Source of the DNA: an uncultured Colwellia sp.
GTDB taxonomy: Bacteria > Pseudomonadota > Gammaproteobacteria > Enterobacterales > Alteromonadaceae
Assembly (NCBI GenBank): GCA_913062815.1
Contig: CAJXWZ010000008.1
Span: 114,761-178,760, forward strand
Direction: 5' to 3'
Length of the DNA stretch: 64,000 bases
The translations under genes and the position numbers were made by a program. This document shows positions 55,614 through 63,679 of the stretch, piece by piece. The first letter of the stretch is position 1; the number at the start of each line of letters is the position of its first letter. Below the pieces are notes generated by a model. That model searched no databases. It saw only the letters and a list, made by a program, of their open reading frames with translations, and had not been told where the DNA came from.

Positions 55614-55627
55614 TTACACTGCGCGCC
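55614..55627 (+). promoter_or_regulatory. Candidate promoter of the thiamine operon leader
   Basis: TGTTACACT at 55612-55620 has an extended -10 form, and the leader's riboswitch begins at 55628. No good -35 is seen. It shares the 135-bp gap with the leftward crbS promoter. Confidence 0.35.
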
Positions 55628-55772
55628 AACCAAGGGGAGCGGTCTATTTGTCAGAGAATTTTGTGCAAATATTATCGCTGAGATGCTATAGAACAATTAG
55701 TTTTGGCGAACTCTTTGAACCTGGACGGGAGTTTATTAATTATTTAATAAATTATCCGGCGTAGGAATGGTT
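55628..55772 (+). promoter_or_regulatory. TPP riboswitch (thi-box aptamer)
   Basis: The conserved aptamer words are in order: AAGGGGAGC (55632-55640), GCTGAGA (55677-55683), GAACCTG (55717-55723) and GCGTAGGAA (55759-55767). AACCA (55628-55632) and TGGTT (55768-55772) close the P1 stem. It precedes a TonB receptor and three thiamine genes, which fits repression when thiamine pyrophosphate is plentiful. Confidence 0.95.
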
Positions 55773-55836
55773 AATATTTTCTAAATCTAGAGACCTCCCA
55801 GTGCCGGATCCCATAGTATTTTTTACTTATGAGATC
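55754..55836 (+). promoter_or_regulatory. Translational expression platform of the TPP riboswitch
   Basis: Two exclusive pairings are visible. Hairpin: GATCCCATA (55807-55815) with TATGAGATC (55828-55836), one mismatch, covers the GAG ribosome site 6 bases before the ATG at 55840. Alternative: ATCCGGC in the aptamer (55754-55760) with GCCGGAT (55803-55809), which overlaps the left arm of that hairpin and would free the ribosome site. TPP would lock the aptamer and let the hairpin form. AGACCTCCC (55791-55799) is also complementary to the aptamer's 5' GGGAG..GGTCT. Confidence 0.65.
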
Positions 55837-55839
55837 TTT

Positions 55840-57957
55840 ATGAACCAAACAAAATCAACACTCTCTTTCGCTATATCATCGTTGCTAATTTCCAGCTTTG
55901 CCAGTTACGCTGCTGACACTAATGCAACTGAAAATATTGAAGTCATCACTGTAAATAGTGACTTTCGTCAGCAAAATTTATTAACAACACCCGCATCTCT
56001 GTCGGTATTAACCGAGGTAGAAATACAGCAACGTAATGCGCAACATCTTGAAGAATTAGTGGCCATTAGCCCCAATGTAAATTTTGCCAGTGGTTCACAA
56101 CGGGCGCGTTATTATCAAATTCGTGGTATTGGCGAACGTAGCCAATTTAACGAACCGATTAACCCTTCTGTCGGCATGATAATCGACGGTGTAGACTTCA
56201 CCGGTATTGGTAGCATAGCTAACTTGTTTGATGTGCAACAAACAGAGATATTCCGTGGCCCGCAAGGCACACGCTTTGGTGCAAACGCCCTCGCTGGTAT
56301 GATAAATATTACCACTAAAGCCCCAACAGATGAATTTGAAGGTGCTATCAAATTAGATGCCGGTAATTATGACAGTTTAGGGTTAGGCTTAGCGTTATCA
56401 GGACCAGCTTCTGATTCAGTAAATTATCGTATTGCCGCAAATCAATATCAGAGCGATGGCTTTATTGAAAATACCTACTTAAATAAGTCTGACACCAACA
56501 ATCGTGATGAAACCAGCCTTAGAGGAAAGTTATCAATAGAAGTTAGCAACGATTTAACGGTTGATTTAGCTGCTTTTTATTTTGATTTTAATAATGGCTA
56601 TGATGCGTTCTCATTGGATAATACTCGTGAAACACTTTCAGATGAACCAGGCTTCGACCAACAAGAAACCTCGGCTATTTCCGCAAATATCACTTATCAC
56701 GGTTTTGAAAAGTTCACCTTACAAACGTTAATCAGTACCAGTAACTCTGATCTTGCTTATGGTTATGATGAAGACTGGGCATTTGTTGGTATTTCGGATC
56801 CATCAATTATTGAAAATCAAGATTTCGCTTACTGGGAATATTCGTCTACCGACCATTATTTCCGTGATAAATCAACTCAAACTGTTGAAGTAAGAGCATT
56901 ATCAAACAATGGTAGTGAATTATTTGATGGCTCGACTGATTGGGTAGCAGGTATTTACTTTAAACAAGATGATGAAGACTTAACAAGACAATATACCTAT
57001 TTAGACAATGATTTCAGCTCAAGCTTTGATACCCAATCAATGGCCATTTATGGTCAACTTGACAGCCAACTAAATCAACATTGGTCTCTTACTACTGGCC
57101 TTCGCCTTGAACAACGCAGCGCCGACTATATAAACTCAGGTGCTTTTGTCGATAGTTCAAAAGACACTATGGTTGGTGGAAAGTTAGTACTTAGTTACCA
57201 ACAGGATGAAGACAGCTTTTGGTACGGCTCTATTAATCGCGGCTTCAAAGCGGGCGGCGCCAACACTGATGGTACCTTACCAAATGAATTACGTACCTTT
57301 GAGCCAGAATATTTAGTTAATTATGAATTGGGCTATAAAGTCTCACTACTTGATAATGCTGCCTTTATTCGCACCGCTGTGTTTTATATGGACAGAGACG
57401 ATGTACAAGTAAAAAGTTCACAAACAATTGTTAGAGATGACGGTAGCTCTGAATTTATTGCTTATTTAGGTAATGCTGCTTCTGGCTCAAATAAGGGCAT
57501 AGAGATTGAATCAAGTTGGCAAGCTAATGACATGGTGGAATTGTATGCATCATTGGGTTTATTGGATACTAAATTCAATGACTTTATTAATGCCGACGGT
57601 GTATCGTTAAGTGGTAGAGAGCAAGCTCATGCACCAAGTTATCAATTCAATGTGGGAGTTAATTATCAACCTAATGAATATTGGTTAGTAAACCTTTCTG
57701 TTGATGGAAAAGATGAATATTATTTCTCTGATAGCCATGATGAAAAATCTAAATCAATGGCATTGGTCAACGCATCTGTAAGCTATCTAGCAGACAGTTA
57801 TCAGGTGAAGGTTTGGGCGCGCAATCTTACGGACAAAGATTACGCCAGCCGAGGTTTTTATTTTGGTAACGACCCAAGAGATGGTTATACTGCTAAGCAA
57901 TATACGCAATTAGCAGAGCCACTCGTTTTTGGCCTCTCACTAGATTATCAATTCTAA
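55840..57957 (+). CDS. TonB-dependent outer-membrane receptor, probably for thiamine
   Basis: A 705-residue receptor with a signal peptide (about 1-26). The plug domain has PASLSVLTEVEIQQRNAQ, YYQIRGIGERSQFNEP and FRGPQGTRFGANALAGMINI. The barrel ends in LSLDYQF with a C-terminal Phe, as needed for BAM insertion. The ATG at 55840 is chosen because it gives a proper signal peptide and the ribosome site controlled by the riboswitch. A GTG at 55801 falls inside the switch. Thiamine as substrate is inferred from the TPP riboswitch and the thiamine genes downstream. Confidence 0.9.
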   Translation: MNQTKSTLSFAISSLLISSFASYAADTNATENIEVITVNSDFRQQNLLTTPASLSVLTEVEIQQRNAQHLEELVAISPNVNFASGSQRARYYQIRGIGERSQFNEPINPSVGMIIDGVDFTGIGSIANLFDVQQTEIFRGPQGTRFGANALAGMINITTKAPTDEFEGAIKLDAGNYDSLGLGLALSGPASDSVNYRIAANQYQSDGFIENTYLNKSDTNNRDETSLRGKLSIEVSNDLTVDLAAFYFDFNNGYDAFSLDNTRETLSDEPGFDQQETSAISANITYHGFEKFTLQTLISTSNSDLAYGYDEDWAFVGISDPSIIENQDFAYWEYSSTDHYFRDKSTQTVEVRALSNNGSELFDGSTDWVAGIYFKQDDEDLTRQYTYLDNDFSSSFDTQSMAIYGQLDSQLNQHWSLTTGLRLEQRSADYINSGAFVDSSKDTMVGGKLVLSYQQDEDSFWYGSINRGFKAGGANTDGTLPNELRTFEPEYLVNYELGYKVSLLDNAAFIRTAVFYMDRDDVQVKSSQTIVRDDGSSEFIAYLGNAASGSNKGIEIESSWQANDMVELYASLGLLDTKFNDFINADGVSLSGREQAHAPSYQFNVGVNYQPNEYWLVNLSVDGKDEYYFSDSHDEKSKSMALVNASVSYLADSYQVKVWARNLTDKDYASRGFYFGNDPRDGYTAKQYTQLAEPLVFGLSLDYQF

Positions 57958-57966
57958 CTGTGTTTG

Positions 57967-57990
57967 TTGGAGGGTAAATATACCCTCCAA
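57967..57990 (+). terminator. Perfect hairpin after the TonB receptor gene (attenuator or RNA stabiliser)
   Basis: TTGGAGGGTA (57967-57976) and TACCCTCCAA (57981-57990) are perfect 10-bp arms with a 4-base loop, 9 bp after the receptor stop and 18 bp before the next gene. Only TTATT follows, so it may be a partial terminator or an mRNA processing/stability element that favours receptor synthesis over the downstream genes. Confidence 0.6.
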
Positions 57991-58008
57991 TTATTCGAGG
58001 AAGCAATC

Positions 58009-58290
58009 ATGAAAATATCGATTGAATTGAGTTTATATCCACTTGCTGAACAAGCATACAAAAGTGAAATTTGGGCTTTTATTAAGCGTCTTCGTCAAGT
58101 TGAAGGTTTAAACGTTGTCACCAATGGTATGAGTACACAAGTGTTTGGTGATTATGACTTAGCCGTAGCAAACGTCATGCGTGAAATTAAGCATGTACAC
58201 AGCACCACAGGCGCTGCTGTATTTGTCTGTAAATTTATTAATGGTGATCGCTCACAGGTAGAAGATGAAAACGAGCGATTGACATGTTAA
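58009..58290 (+). CDS. Thiamine-binding (YkoF/MTH1187-like) protein
   Basis: A 93-residue cytoplasmic protein. MKISIELSLYPLAEQAYKSE and TNGMSTQVFGDYDLAV followed by GAAVFVCKFINGD match the thiamine-binding protein family that includes YkoF. Start at 58009 follows CGAGGAAGC. It overlaps pnuT by 7 bp. The family binds thiamine or its pyrimidine. Its role in the operon may be buffering or handing over the imported vitamin. Confidence 0.8.
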   Translation: MKISIELSLYPLAEQAYKSEIWAFIKRLRQVEGLNVVTNGMSTQVFGDYDLAVANVMREIKHVHSTTGAAVFVCKFINGDRSQVEDENERLTC

Positions 58291-58934
58291 CGGATTTTAT
58301 TCAATACCTAGTAACACTACCTTGGCTTGAACTCATCGCCATGTTGTTGTCTTTGGCTTATGTTATTTTGGCCGCTCGGGGCTCGCTTTGGTGTTGGCCT
58401 GCCGCCTTTGTTAGTACTGCCATTTATAGCTATATCTTTTATGATGTATTGTTATTAATGGATAGCGCACTCAATGCTTACTATTTGTTGATGGCAGTGT
58501 ACGGTTATTGGGCTTGGCAAAAAAGCGGGGTGGATAACACGGCAGAAAATATTGAGTCAGAAAAGAGTCAATTTAGCATTGTTTCTTGGAAAATAAATTG
58601 GCACATAAAAGCTTGCAGTATTTTGTCAGTAGTCTCATTAGCTTTGGGCTATATTATGGCCAATTATACCCCTGCCGATTTTCCTTACATTGATACTTTT
58701 ACTACAGTTTTTGCGGTATTCGCGACCTATTTAGTGGCGCAAAGAGTATTAGAAAACTGGCTTTACTGGCTCATCATTGATGCGGTTTCTATCTATTTGT
58801 ATATAGAGAAAGACCTTATGCCTACCGCCGTACTCTTTATCATATATATCGTTATTGCGACTTATGGTTATTTCAAATGGCTGCACATCTACAAAAACAA
58901 CTCGATTAATTTAGTACAACCTATCGTTGAGTAA
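58284..58934 (+). CDS. pnuT: Thiamine transporter PnuT (PnuC-like family)
   Basis: A 216-residue membrane protein with seven hydrophobic helices. WLELIAMLLSLAYVILAARG, WCWPAAFVSTAIYSYIFYD and NWLYWLIIDAVSIYLY match the PnuC-like vitamin facilitator family. In TPP-riboswitch operons the paralog is PnuT, specific for thiamine, and the gene context here supports that over the nicotinamide riboside role. The start overlaps the preceding gene (ATGTTAA), so they are coupled. Confidence 0.88.
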   Translation: MLTDFIQYLVTLPWLELIAMLLSLAYVILAARGSLWCWPAAFVSTAIYSYIFYDVLLLMDSALNAYYLLMAVYGYWAWQKSGVDNTAENIESEKSQFSIVSWKINWHIKACSILSVVSLALGYIMANYTPADFPYIDTFTTVFAVFATYLVAQRVLENWLYWLIIDAVSIYLYIEKDLMPTAVLFIIYIVIATYGYFKWLHIYKNNSINLVQPIVE

Positions 58935-58939
58935 ACAAG

Positions 58940-59791
58940 GTGAAAGTTTTATTAAATAACTTACCCTGCTTTAATCATATTGATAATATTAGTGAAATTA
59001 CCTCAGGATTAAGCCAACACTGTTTTAAGGTGAGTGCCAATGGTAAAACATACTTTGCCAAAACAATTCAAAGCAATACTGAAGTTACTGTTGCTTTAAA
59101 CGCCGCTAAACATAATTTTAGTCCTGCCGTAGTCTATTATGATTCGCAATGGTTAATTACTGACTACATTGAAAGTACAAACTTATCTCTTAGCACAATG
59201 ACCACAAATCAAAAAATAACTGAGGCATTAAAAATGATGGTCAGTTGCCATCAATTAAATGCCAAAATTGCTAGGTTAATGCCCAAGGATATTATCGGCG
59301 AATTGATTGATGAAAACCACTTTTCGTCAATGCAAAAAGTAACCTTGATGCAGCTTGCGCAGCAGATAATACCGTTAGATAACGATGACAAGAATGACGT
59401 TTGTTGTCATGGCGATATCAATTTTAGTAACGTACTCATTGATAACAACAACCATGCATATTTAATTGACTATGAATGCAGCTGCCTCGCGCCTGCAGAA
59501 TATGATTTAGCAATGTTCATCGCAATAAATAATATTGACGATAATAAAATACCGGCTATTATCCATCAATACCAATCCTTGCTTCCCCTTAAAATAGTCT
59601 CCCATCAAAAACTAAAAGACTACCTTTGTTTTTCTTATTTTATCAACAGCCTATGGTTTTATGGCGGTAGCAAAAACCAACAAAATCCATCATTTAAACC
59701 TTTACACAAACAGCAATGGGAAAAGCTTATTTCTAGTATATCCTTAGAACAAGAGCGGTACGAACACCTTGCAAAGCTTTTTCAGTTCTAG
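58940..59791 (+). CDS. Aminoglycoside-phosphotransferase-fold kinase, probable thiamine kinase
   Basis: A 283-residue kinase of the APH/choline-kinase fold. The catalytic loop is CHGDINFSNVLID and the metal motif YLIDYECSCLAPAEYDLAMF. Because it follows pnuT by 5 bp in a TPP-controlled operon, thiamine is the likely substrate (ThiK-like), trapping it as thiamine phosphate. It begins with a GTG (58940). The sequence is AT-rich and distant from E. coli ThiK, so the activity is an inference from context. Confidence 0.78.
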   Translation: MKVLLNNLPCFNHIDNISEITSGLSQHCFKVSANGKTYFAKTIQSNTEVTVALNAAKHNFSPAVVYYDSQWLITDYIESTNLSLSTMTTNQKITEALKMMVSCHQLNAKIARLMPKDIIGELIDENHFSSMQKVTLMQLAQQIIPLDNDDKNDVCCHGDINFSNVLIDNNNHAYLIDYECSCLAPAEYDLAMFIAINNIDDNKIPAIIHQYQSLLPLKIVSHQKLKDYLCFSYFINSLWFYGGSKNQQNPSFKPLHKQQWEKLISSISLEQERYEHLAKLFQF

Positions 59792-59841
59792 TAGTTTTAC
59801 TGACGATTCTAATCACAAAAACAATAAATATAGGATTTTTT

Positions 59842-60786
59842 ATGTCTGTAGAAACTATTTACAAAGTCGCTTTGCACCCCTTTATTAACGAATCTATCGC
59901 TAGCTTAAAAGCCATGACGAACCTTTCTGGTTCATCTGCTGATGTATTTATGGATCAAGTTGACGATTTTCGATTCAAAGGTTATGCCGTATGTTCAGAA
60001 GTAAGCGGCTGTATTAATGGTGTGATAATGATGCACCATTATCCAGAAACTGCTGTTGCTATCGGTAATTCTGTTTGTGAAACCATGTTTGATGAAAAAT
60101 ATGATTACACTGAAATCAATGAAGAGTTAAGCAATGCCCTAGCGGAGTGGGGTAATACTATTGTAGGTCGTTCGACCGACTTATTAAGCCGCCATAATTT
60201 AGAGTTTAATTTCTCCAGTCCTTATTTTGTTCACAACTTTGACGACATGGAAAAGCATTTAACTGACGTTAAAGAAATAGTTACCGTACCAATTACCGTT
60301 GAAGGTGTTGGTCGTTATTATTTCAACCTGCTTGTGCGCGATGTTAACTTCCAAGCAAGCGGGGTTAAGCGCGAAGAAAGTACCGGTATTTCCAACCCAC
60401 ATAGCAAGCCATTAACTACCGACAGTAAAGTACTACTTGTTGATGATAGTGCTATGATACGTAAAGCAATTAAACGTTATCTAAATCAATTAGGCTACGA
60501 CAATATCATTGAGGCAAATGATGGTTCAACTGCAGTTAGTATGGTAGAAAATGAAGCTCCTGACTTTATGTTTATGGATGTGGTCATGGATAAAATGAAT
60601 GGCGACCAAGCATTAAAAACCATCCGGGCAAAAGGCCATGATGTACCTGTGGTTATGTTGTCGTCGGTTACCGATCAAGCATTAATAAATCAATGTGAAC
60701 AAGACGGCGTTTCTGGTTTCATCTTTAAACCAATTCAAGCTAATAATGGTGCTAAAATTATTCAGTCATACCTGAAAATTGCTTAG
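59842..60786 (+). CDS. CheX-like phosphatase domain fused to a CheY-like receiver
   Basis: A 314-residue protein. Residues about 1-165 form a CheX/CheC-type domain, with the E-xx-N catalytic motif in LAEWGNTIVGRS. A linker leads to a receiver (about 192-314) with Asp246 in FMFMDVVMDKMNG and the usual DDSAMIRKAI start. CheX dephosphorylates CheY-P, so the fusion may act on its own receiver or on partner receivers. It is 50 bp beyond the thiamine operon but has its own ATAGGATTTTTT region before the ATG. No chemotaxis cluster is nearby. Confidence 0.82.
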   Translation: MSVETIYKVALHPFINESIASLKAMTNLSGSSADVFMDQVDDFRFKGYAVCSEVSGCINGVIMMHHYPETAVAIGNSVCETMFDEKYDYTEINEELSNALAEWGNTIVGRSTDLLSRHNLEFNFSSPYFVHNFDDMEKHLTDVKEIVTVPITVEGVGRYYFNLLVRDVNFQASGVKREESTGISNPHSKPLTTDSKVLLVDDSAMIRKAIKRYLNQLGYDNIIEANDGSTAVSMVENEAPDFMFMDVVMDKMNGDQALKTIRAKGHDVPVVMLSSVTDQALINQCEQDGVSGFIFKPIQANNGAKIIQSYLKIA

Positions 60787-60809
60787 CGTTAGGCGTTTAA
60801 TTTTTTGTC

Positions 60810-60845
60810 AAAATGAAGCGAGCCAACAAGGTAAGCTTCACTTTT
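60810..60845. terminator. Hairpin between convergent CheX-REC and WYL genes
   Basis: AAAATGAAGC (60810-60819) and GCTTCACTTTT (60835-60845) form a stem, with a T run following on the plus strand and A-rich bases on the other. It is placed to end both convergent genes. Confidence 0.7.
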
Positions 60846-60846
60846 A

Positions 60847-61548
60847 TTAGTTAAAATACCCCATGTTTTTAGCTTCCATTTCTCGTAAGTAATGTTGTAA
60901 GCTTTTATTATCGTTTGTCTCAAATTTATCGGCCAAGGTTTGGCAATTAATCACGCGGTCTAAGCGAAACTCTCGATAGTCATTGCGCAAGCAACAAAAA
61001 GCGACAATGGTCCATTTCCCGCCCCAAAATATCAGCCCTAACGGCTCTATTTTTCGCTGAGATACTTGCTCTTTTGCATCGCGATAGTTTATAAGCAACA
61101 ACTGGTTATTGGTAATTGCCTCCCTTACTTCATGGCTTAGTTCTATATTCTTTTCATTTCTAAAGTAATTAGGAATAACAAAAGGTGAGTACTCACTTTG
61201 CTGCTTTAACTTGTCAGGTAGGATGGCAGTTATTTTATCTAGGGCTGAACTAGCACCGTTTGCCAGCGCATTATCTGCCCATGACTGTACCATTTTAGAG
61301 CCAACGAGCAGGGCTAATAACTCTTCACTGGTAAACATGAGTGGCGGTAGCTCAAATTTAGCATCGAGTATATACCCTACTCCTGCCTCACCTTCGATGG
61401 GTACACCCGAGAGAATTAGTGCTTGAATATCACGATAGATGGTTCGGTCAGAAACCTCTAACATTTCAGCAAGTCTATTTGCCGTAATGGCAAGGCGACG
61501 ACCTCTCAATAAAGTGATCAATTGAAATAATCTTTCTGCCTTGCGCAT
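60847..61548 (-). CDS. HTH/WYL-domain transcriptional regulator (YafY type)
   Basis: A 233-residue regulator. The N-terminal winged helix (about 1-60) has LFQLITLLRGRRLAITANRL then VSDRTIYRDIQALILSGVPI. The middle WYL domain (about 135-190) has LLINYRDAKEQVSQRKIEPLG and the closing WTIVAFC with FRLDRV. WYL domains sense ligands such as nucleotides. It begins 32 bp after the small ABM-like gene and is likely in one leftward unit with it. Confidence 0.87.
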   Translation of the reverse strand: MRKAERLFQLITLLRGRRLAITANRLAEMLEVSDRTIYRDIQALILSGVPIEGEAGVGYILDAKFELPPLMFTSEELLALLVGSKMVQSWADNALANGASSALDKITAILPDKLKQQSEYSPFVIPNYFRNEKNIELSHEVREAITNNQLLLINYRDAKEQVSQRKIEPLGLIFWGGKWTIVAFCCLRNDYREFRLDRVINCQTLADKFETNDNKSLQHYLREMEAKNMGYFN

Positions 61549-61579
61549 AGTAAGTTCCGTAAGTTAGATATAGGCTCGT

Positions 61580-61897
61580 TTAACCATCACAACCTTGACA
61601 TGCTAACACCGTTACATGTTCAAGTTGAACGCTTTCTTTCTCTATGCATTGAGCGAATGTCTGACACAATGATGAGGCAAAAAAAGCTTGTTGTGCTTGT
61701 TTTGCCAATTCCATGTTTTCCCAATAAACAATATCTATATATGAACCGTCTTCTTTTTCACATAAAGAACGGTATAACAAGCCCTGTTGCTCTTTTAAAA
61801 AAAGCTCCATTTGTTCATTTGACGAAAGAAAGTCTTGTGACGTGAAGCCACTTGCAAGTTTAAAGTTTACGATTTCTACCACATTTGAGTTTGACAT
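61580..61897 (-). CDS. Small ABM/DUF-type alpha-beta barrel protein
   Basis: A 105-residue protein. VVEIVNFKLASGFTSQDFLS, LLYRSLCEKEDGSYIDIVYW and MELAKQAQQAFFASSLCQTF fit the dimeric ferredoxin-like fold of antibiotic-biosynthesis-monooxygenase-type proteins. AAGGAAAAATAC precedes the ATG. It is the first gene of a short leftward unit with the WYL regulator, which may control it. Substrate unknown. Confidence 0.75.
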   Translation of the reverse strand: MSNSNVVEIVNFKLASGFTSQDFLSSNEQMELFLKEQQGLLYRSLCEKEDGSYIDIVYWENMELAKQAQQAFFASSLCQTFAQCIEKESVQLEHVTVLACQGCDG

Positions 61898-62082
61898 GTA
61901 TTTTTCCTTTTAGGTTTTATATTTAATTAATTATCGAAACCTAGGATAAAACACCCCTACTGACAACGTGGTGTCAGTAGCATCAAATATAATGAAAATA
62001 TTACTAGCTTGTTTGAGGGTAAAGCTTGTCTAACTATTACTCGCCATTGATTCTGGTTATTTCCTACAAGCTATTGTAAACA

Positions 62083-62952
62083 TTATCGTGTTAAGAATTC
62101 ATGTTGATAAAAATCGTTAAATAAAGGATTGTTTCGTTCATATTGCCAGCCAGAAGTTAAGGCATATTTATACCTTTTGGTCGATTTTAATTCGGCTAAA
62201 ATAACGTCGATTTTTGCTATGACCGATTTCCCCCATTCATTTCTAGGGCATGCTACATGACCGACGGAAAATAATGGCACGCCTACTATTGGATAAATAT
62301 CGAATTTCGCTAAAGATAACGCGTAATTTTGAGCGTAATAATTTAATTCAAAAGGATAGGCAATAGTAGCATCCACTCTGCCTAACTCAATCATTTGAAA
62401 CGTGGGGCTAAGATCGGTGTTTGACATTAAAAACACTCCCTCTTCACGCATATACTGCGCTATGACTACATCAATTTCCGCGGTAAATGAACGACTTTTA
62501 ACTAACGTAAAAGTAAACTTTTGAGATTCAGCGATCTCTCTTAAATCTATCCTGCCATTTCGCAAATAGTTATCAAACAAACCTTTTTTAGTGATAACGC
62601 GATTAGTTGGGTTAACCACTGCGGCTGAAGAGAAATACATATATTTCTCTCGTTCGACTGTTTTAAACAATGCAGGGTGACAGGAATATTTTTCATGCTT
62701 GATGTCTTCAATCGCACGCGCCAGTGTTGTTAACGGCATTTGATGGTCATATTCAGGTAACTTGTTAATAATTAGCTGTAAGACTTGTTGAATAAAACCT
62801 TTGCCTTGACTTGGGCCCGTTAAAATAACGCCTGGTGGACGATGGTAAGTTTGCCAATAAATTGTTTCTTGCTCATCAGCAGTTTTTTCATTAGCGAATA
62901 AAGAGAGGCTTATAAAAACTGTAACAACAAAAACACACTTTTGTAACATCAC
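62083..62952 (-). CDS. Exported solute-binding-like protein (TIGR02285/SBP_bac_3 type)
   Basis: A 289-residue protein with a signal peptide (about 1-21). IYWQTYHRPPGVILTGPSQG, LARAIEDIKHEKYSCHPAL and TKKGLFDNYLRNGRIDLRE resemble the periplasmic binding-protein fold of TIGR02285, often found with no transporter genes and near c-di-GMP or sensor genes. Permease or ATPase genes are absent here too, so a sensory or regulatory role is possible. Ligand unknown. Confidence 0.78.
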   Translation of the reverse strand: MMLQKCVFVVTVFISLSLFANEKTADEQETIYWQTYHRPPGVILTGPSQGKGFIQQVLQLIINKLPEYDHQMPLTTLARAIEDIKHEKYSCHPALFKTVEREKYMYFSSAAVVNPTNRVITKKGLFDNYLRNGRIDLREIAESQKFTFTLVKSRSFTAEIDVVIAQYMREEGVFLMSNTDLSPTFQMIELGRVDATIAYPFELNYYAQNYALSLAKFDIYPIVGVPLFSVGHVACPRNEWGKSVIAKIDVILAELKSTKRYKYALTSGWQYERNNPLFNDFYQHEFLTR

Positions 62953-63079
62953 TATAATTCAGGTTAACCTTACGAACTTTAAGTATAGCTTTAGTGACAA
63001 ATTACTCAACAGAGACTTGGCCACACAGGTCAATCTGTAAGAGCACTGCTGACCACTCGTAATCCACAAGGAAACGTTA

Positions 63080-63520
63080 CTATTTGGTTGTTTGAGTGTA
63101 AAATTCAGAGATATATTGACCACCCTTAATTTTCGCAATCAGGCGTAATTTGTAGCTTTCACCTTTATTGCCTACAAAACTTCTTAAGTCGGTATTACTT
63201 CGCCAGTAATAAGGACTTTTTTGCATACCTAAAGGATAGGGTGTCATTTCATTTTTAGCATTCACCAAAAATATGGTGGCACTATCAAGTGGAAAAGTAG
63301 AATTAACCTCAGTGAGCCCTTCTTTGTCTGACACATTGACTTTGAATTCGCCTGATTTAAGTACACAACTGTGATTGATAATATCGCAGTGTCCTTCTGG
63401 TACTAATTGGATTATCTTTGTTTTATTGGCTTCATTTTCATTATAAAAGTCGGCGCCAATGTAACCTAAAATACCAAGGAATGGCGCAACCATAAAAGCG
63501 ATTTTGAGGTGTCTATTCAT
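63080..63520 (-). CDS. Single-pass exported or membrane-anchored protein, unknown function
   Basis: A 146-residue protein with one N-terminal hydrophobic helix (about 7-24) and a strand-rich exported domain that has two Cys (GHCDI and HSCVL) likely to pair. I do not recognise a family. It follows the acetate-type symporter gene by about 160 bp with a terminator hairpin between, so it is probably a separate unit. Confidence 0.65.
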   Translation of the reverse strand: MNRHLKIAFMVAPFLGILGYIGADFYNENEANKTKIIQLVPEGHCDIINHSCVLKSGEFKVNVSDKEGLTEVNSTFPLDSATIFLVNAKNEMTPYPLGMQKSPYYWRSNTDLRSFVGNKGESYKLRLIAKIKGGQYISEFYTQTTK

Positions 63521-63582
63521 ATGTATTTCTTCTTAATAAATTTTAATTAACACGGTAATTTCATAAACAATCAATTTAACAG

Positions 63583-63624
63583 AAAAGGCTAGTCGACTCT
63601 TTTGATATGGTCGGCTAGCCTTTT
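63583..63624 (-). terminator. Terminator of the symporter gene
   Basis: AAAAGGCTAGTCGAC (63583-63597) and GTCGGCTAGCCTTTT (63610-63624) form a 15-bp stem with one G-U pair around a 12-nt loop, followed on the minus strand by TTTTCTGTT. It lies 56 bp beyond the symporter stop. Confidence 0.85.
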
Positions 63625-63679
63625 ATTTATTTAAATTTACCTTCGAAACTCAACACTCAAGTTTCGAAGCTATTTAACC

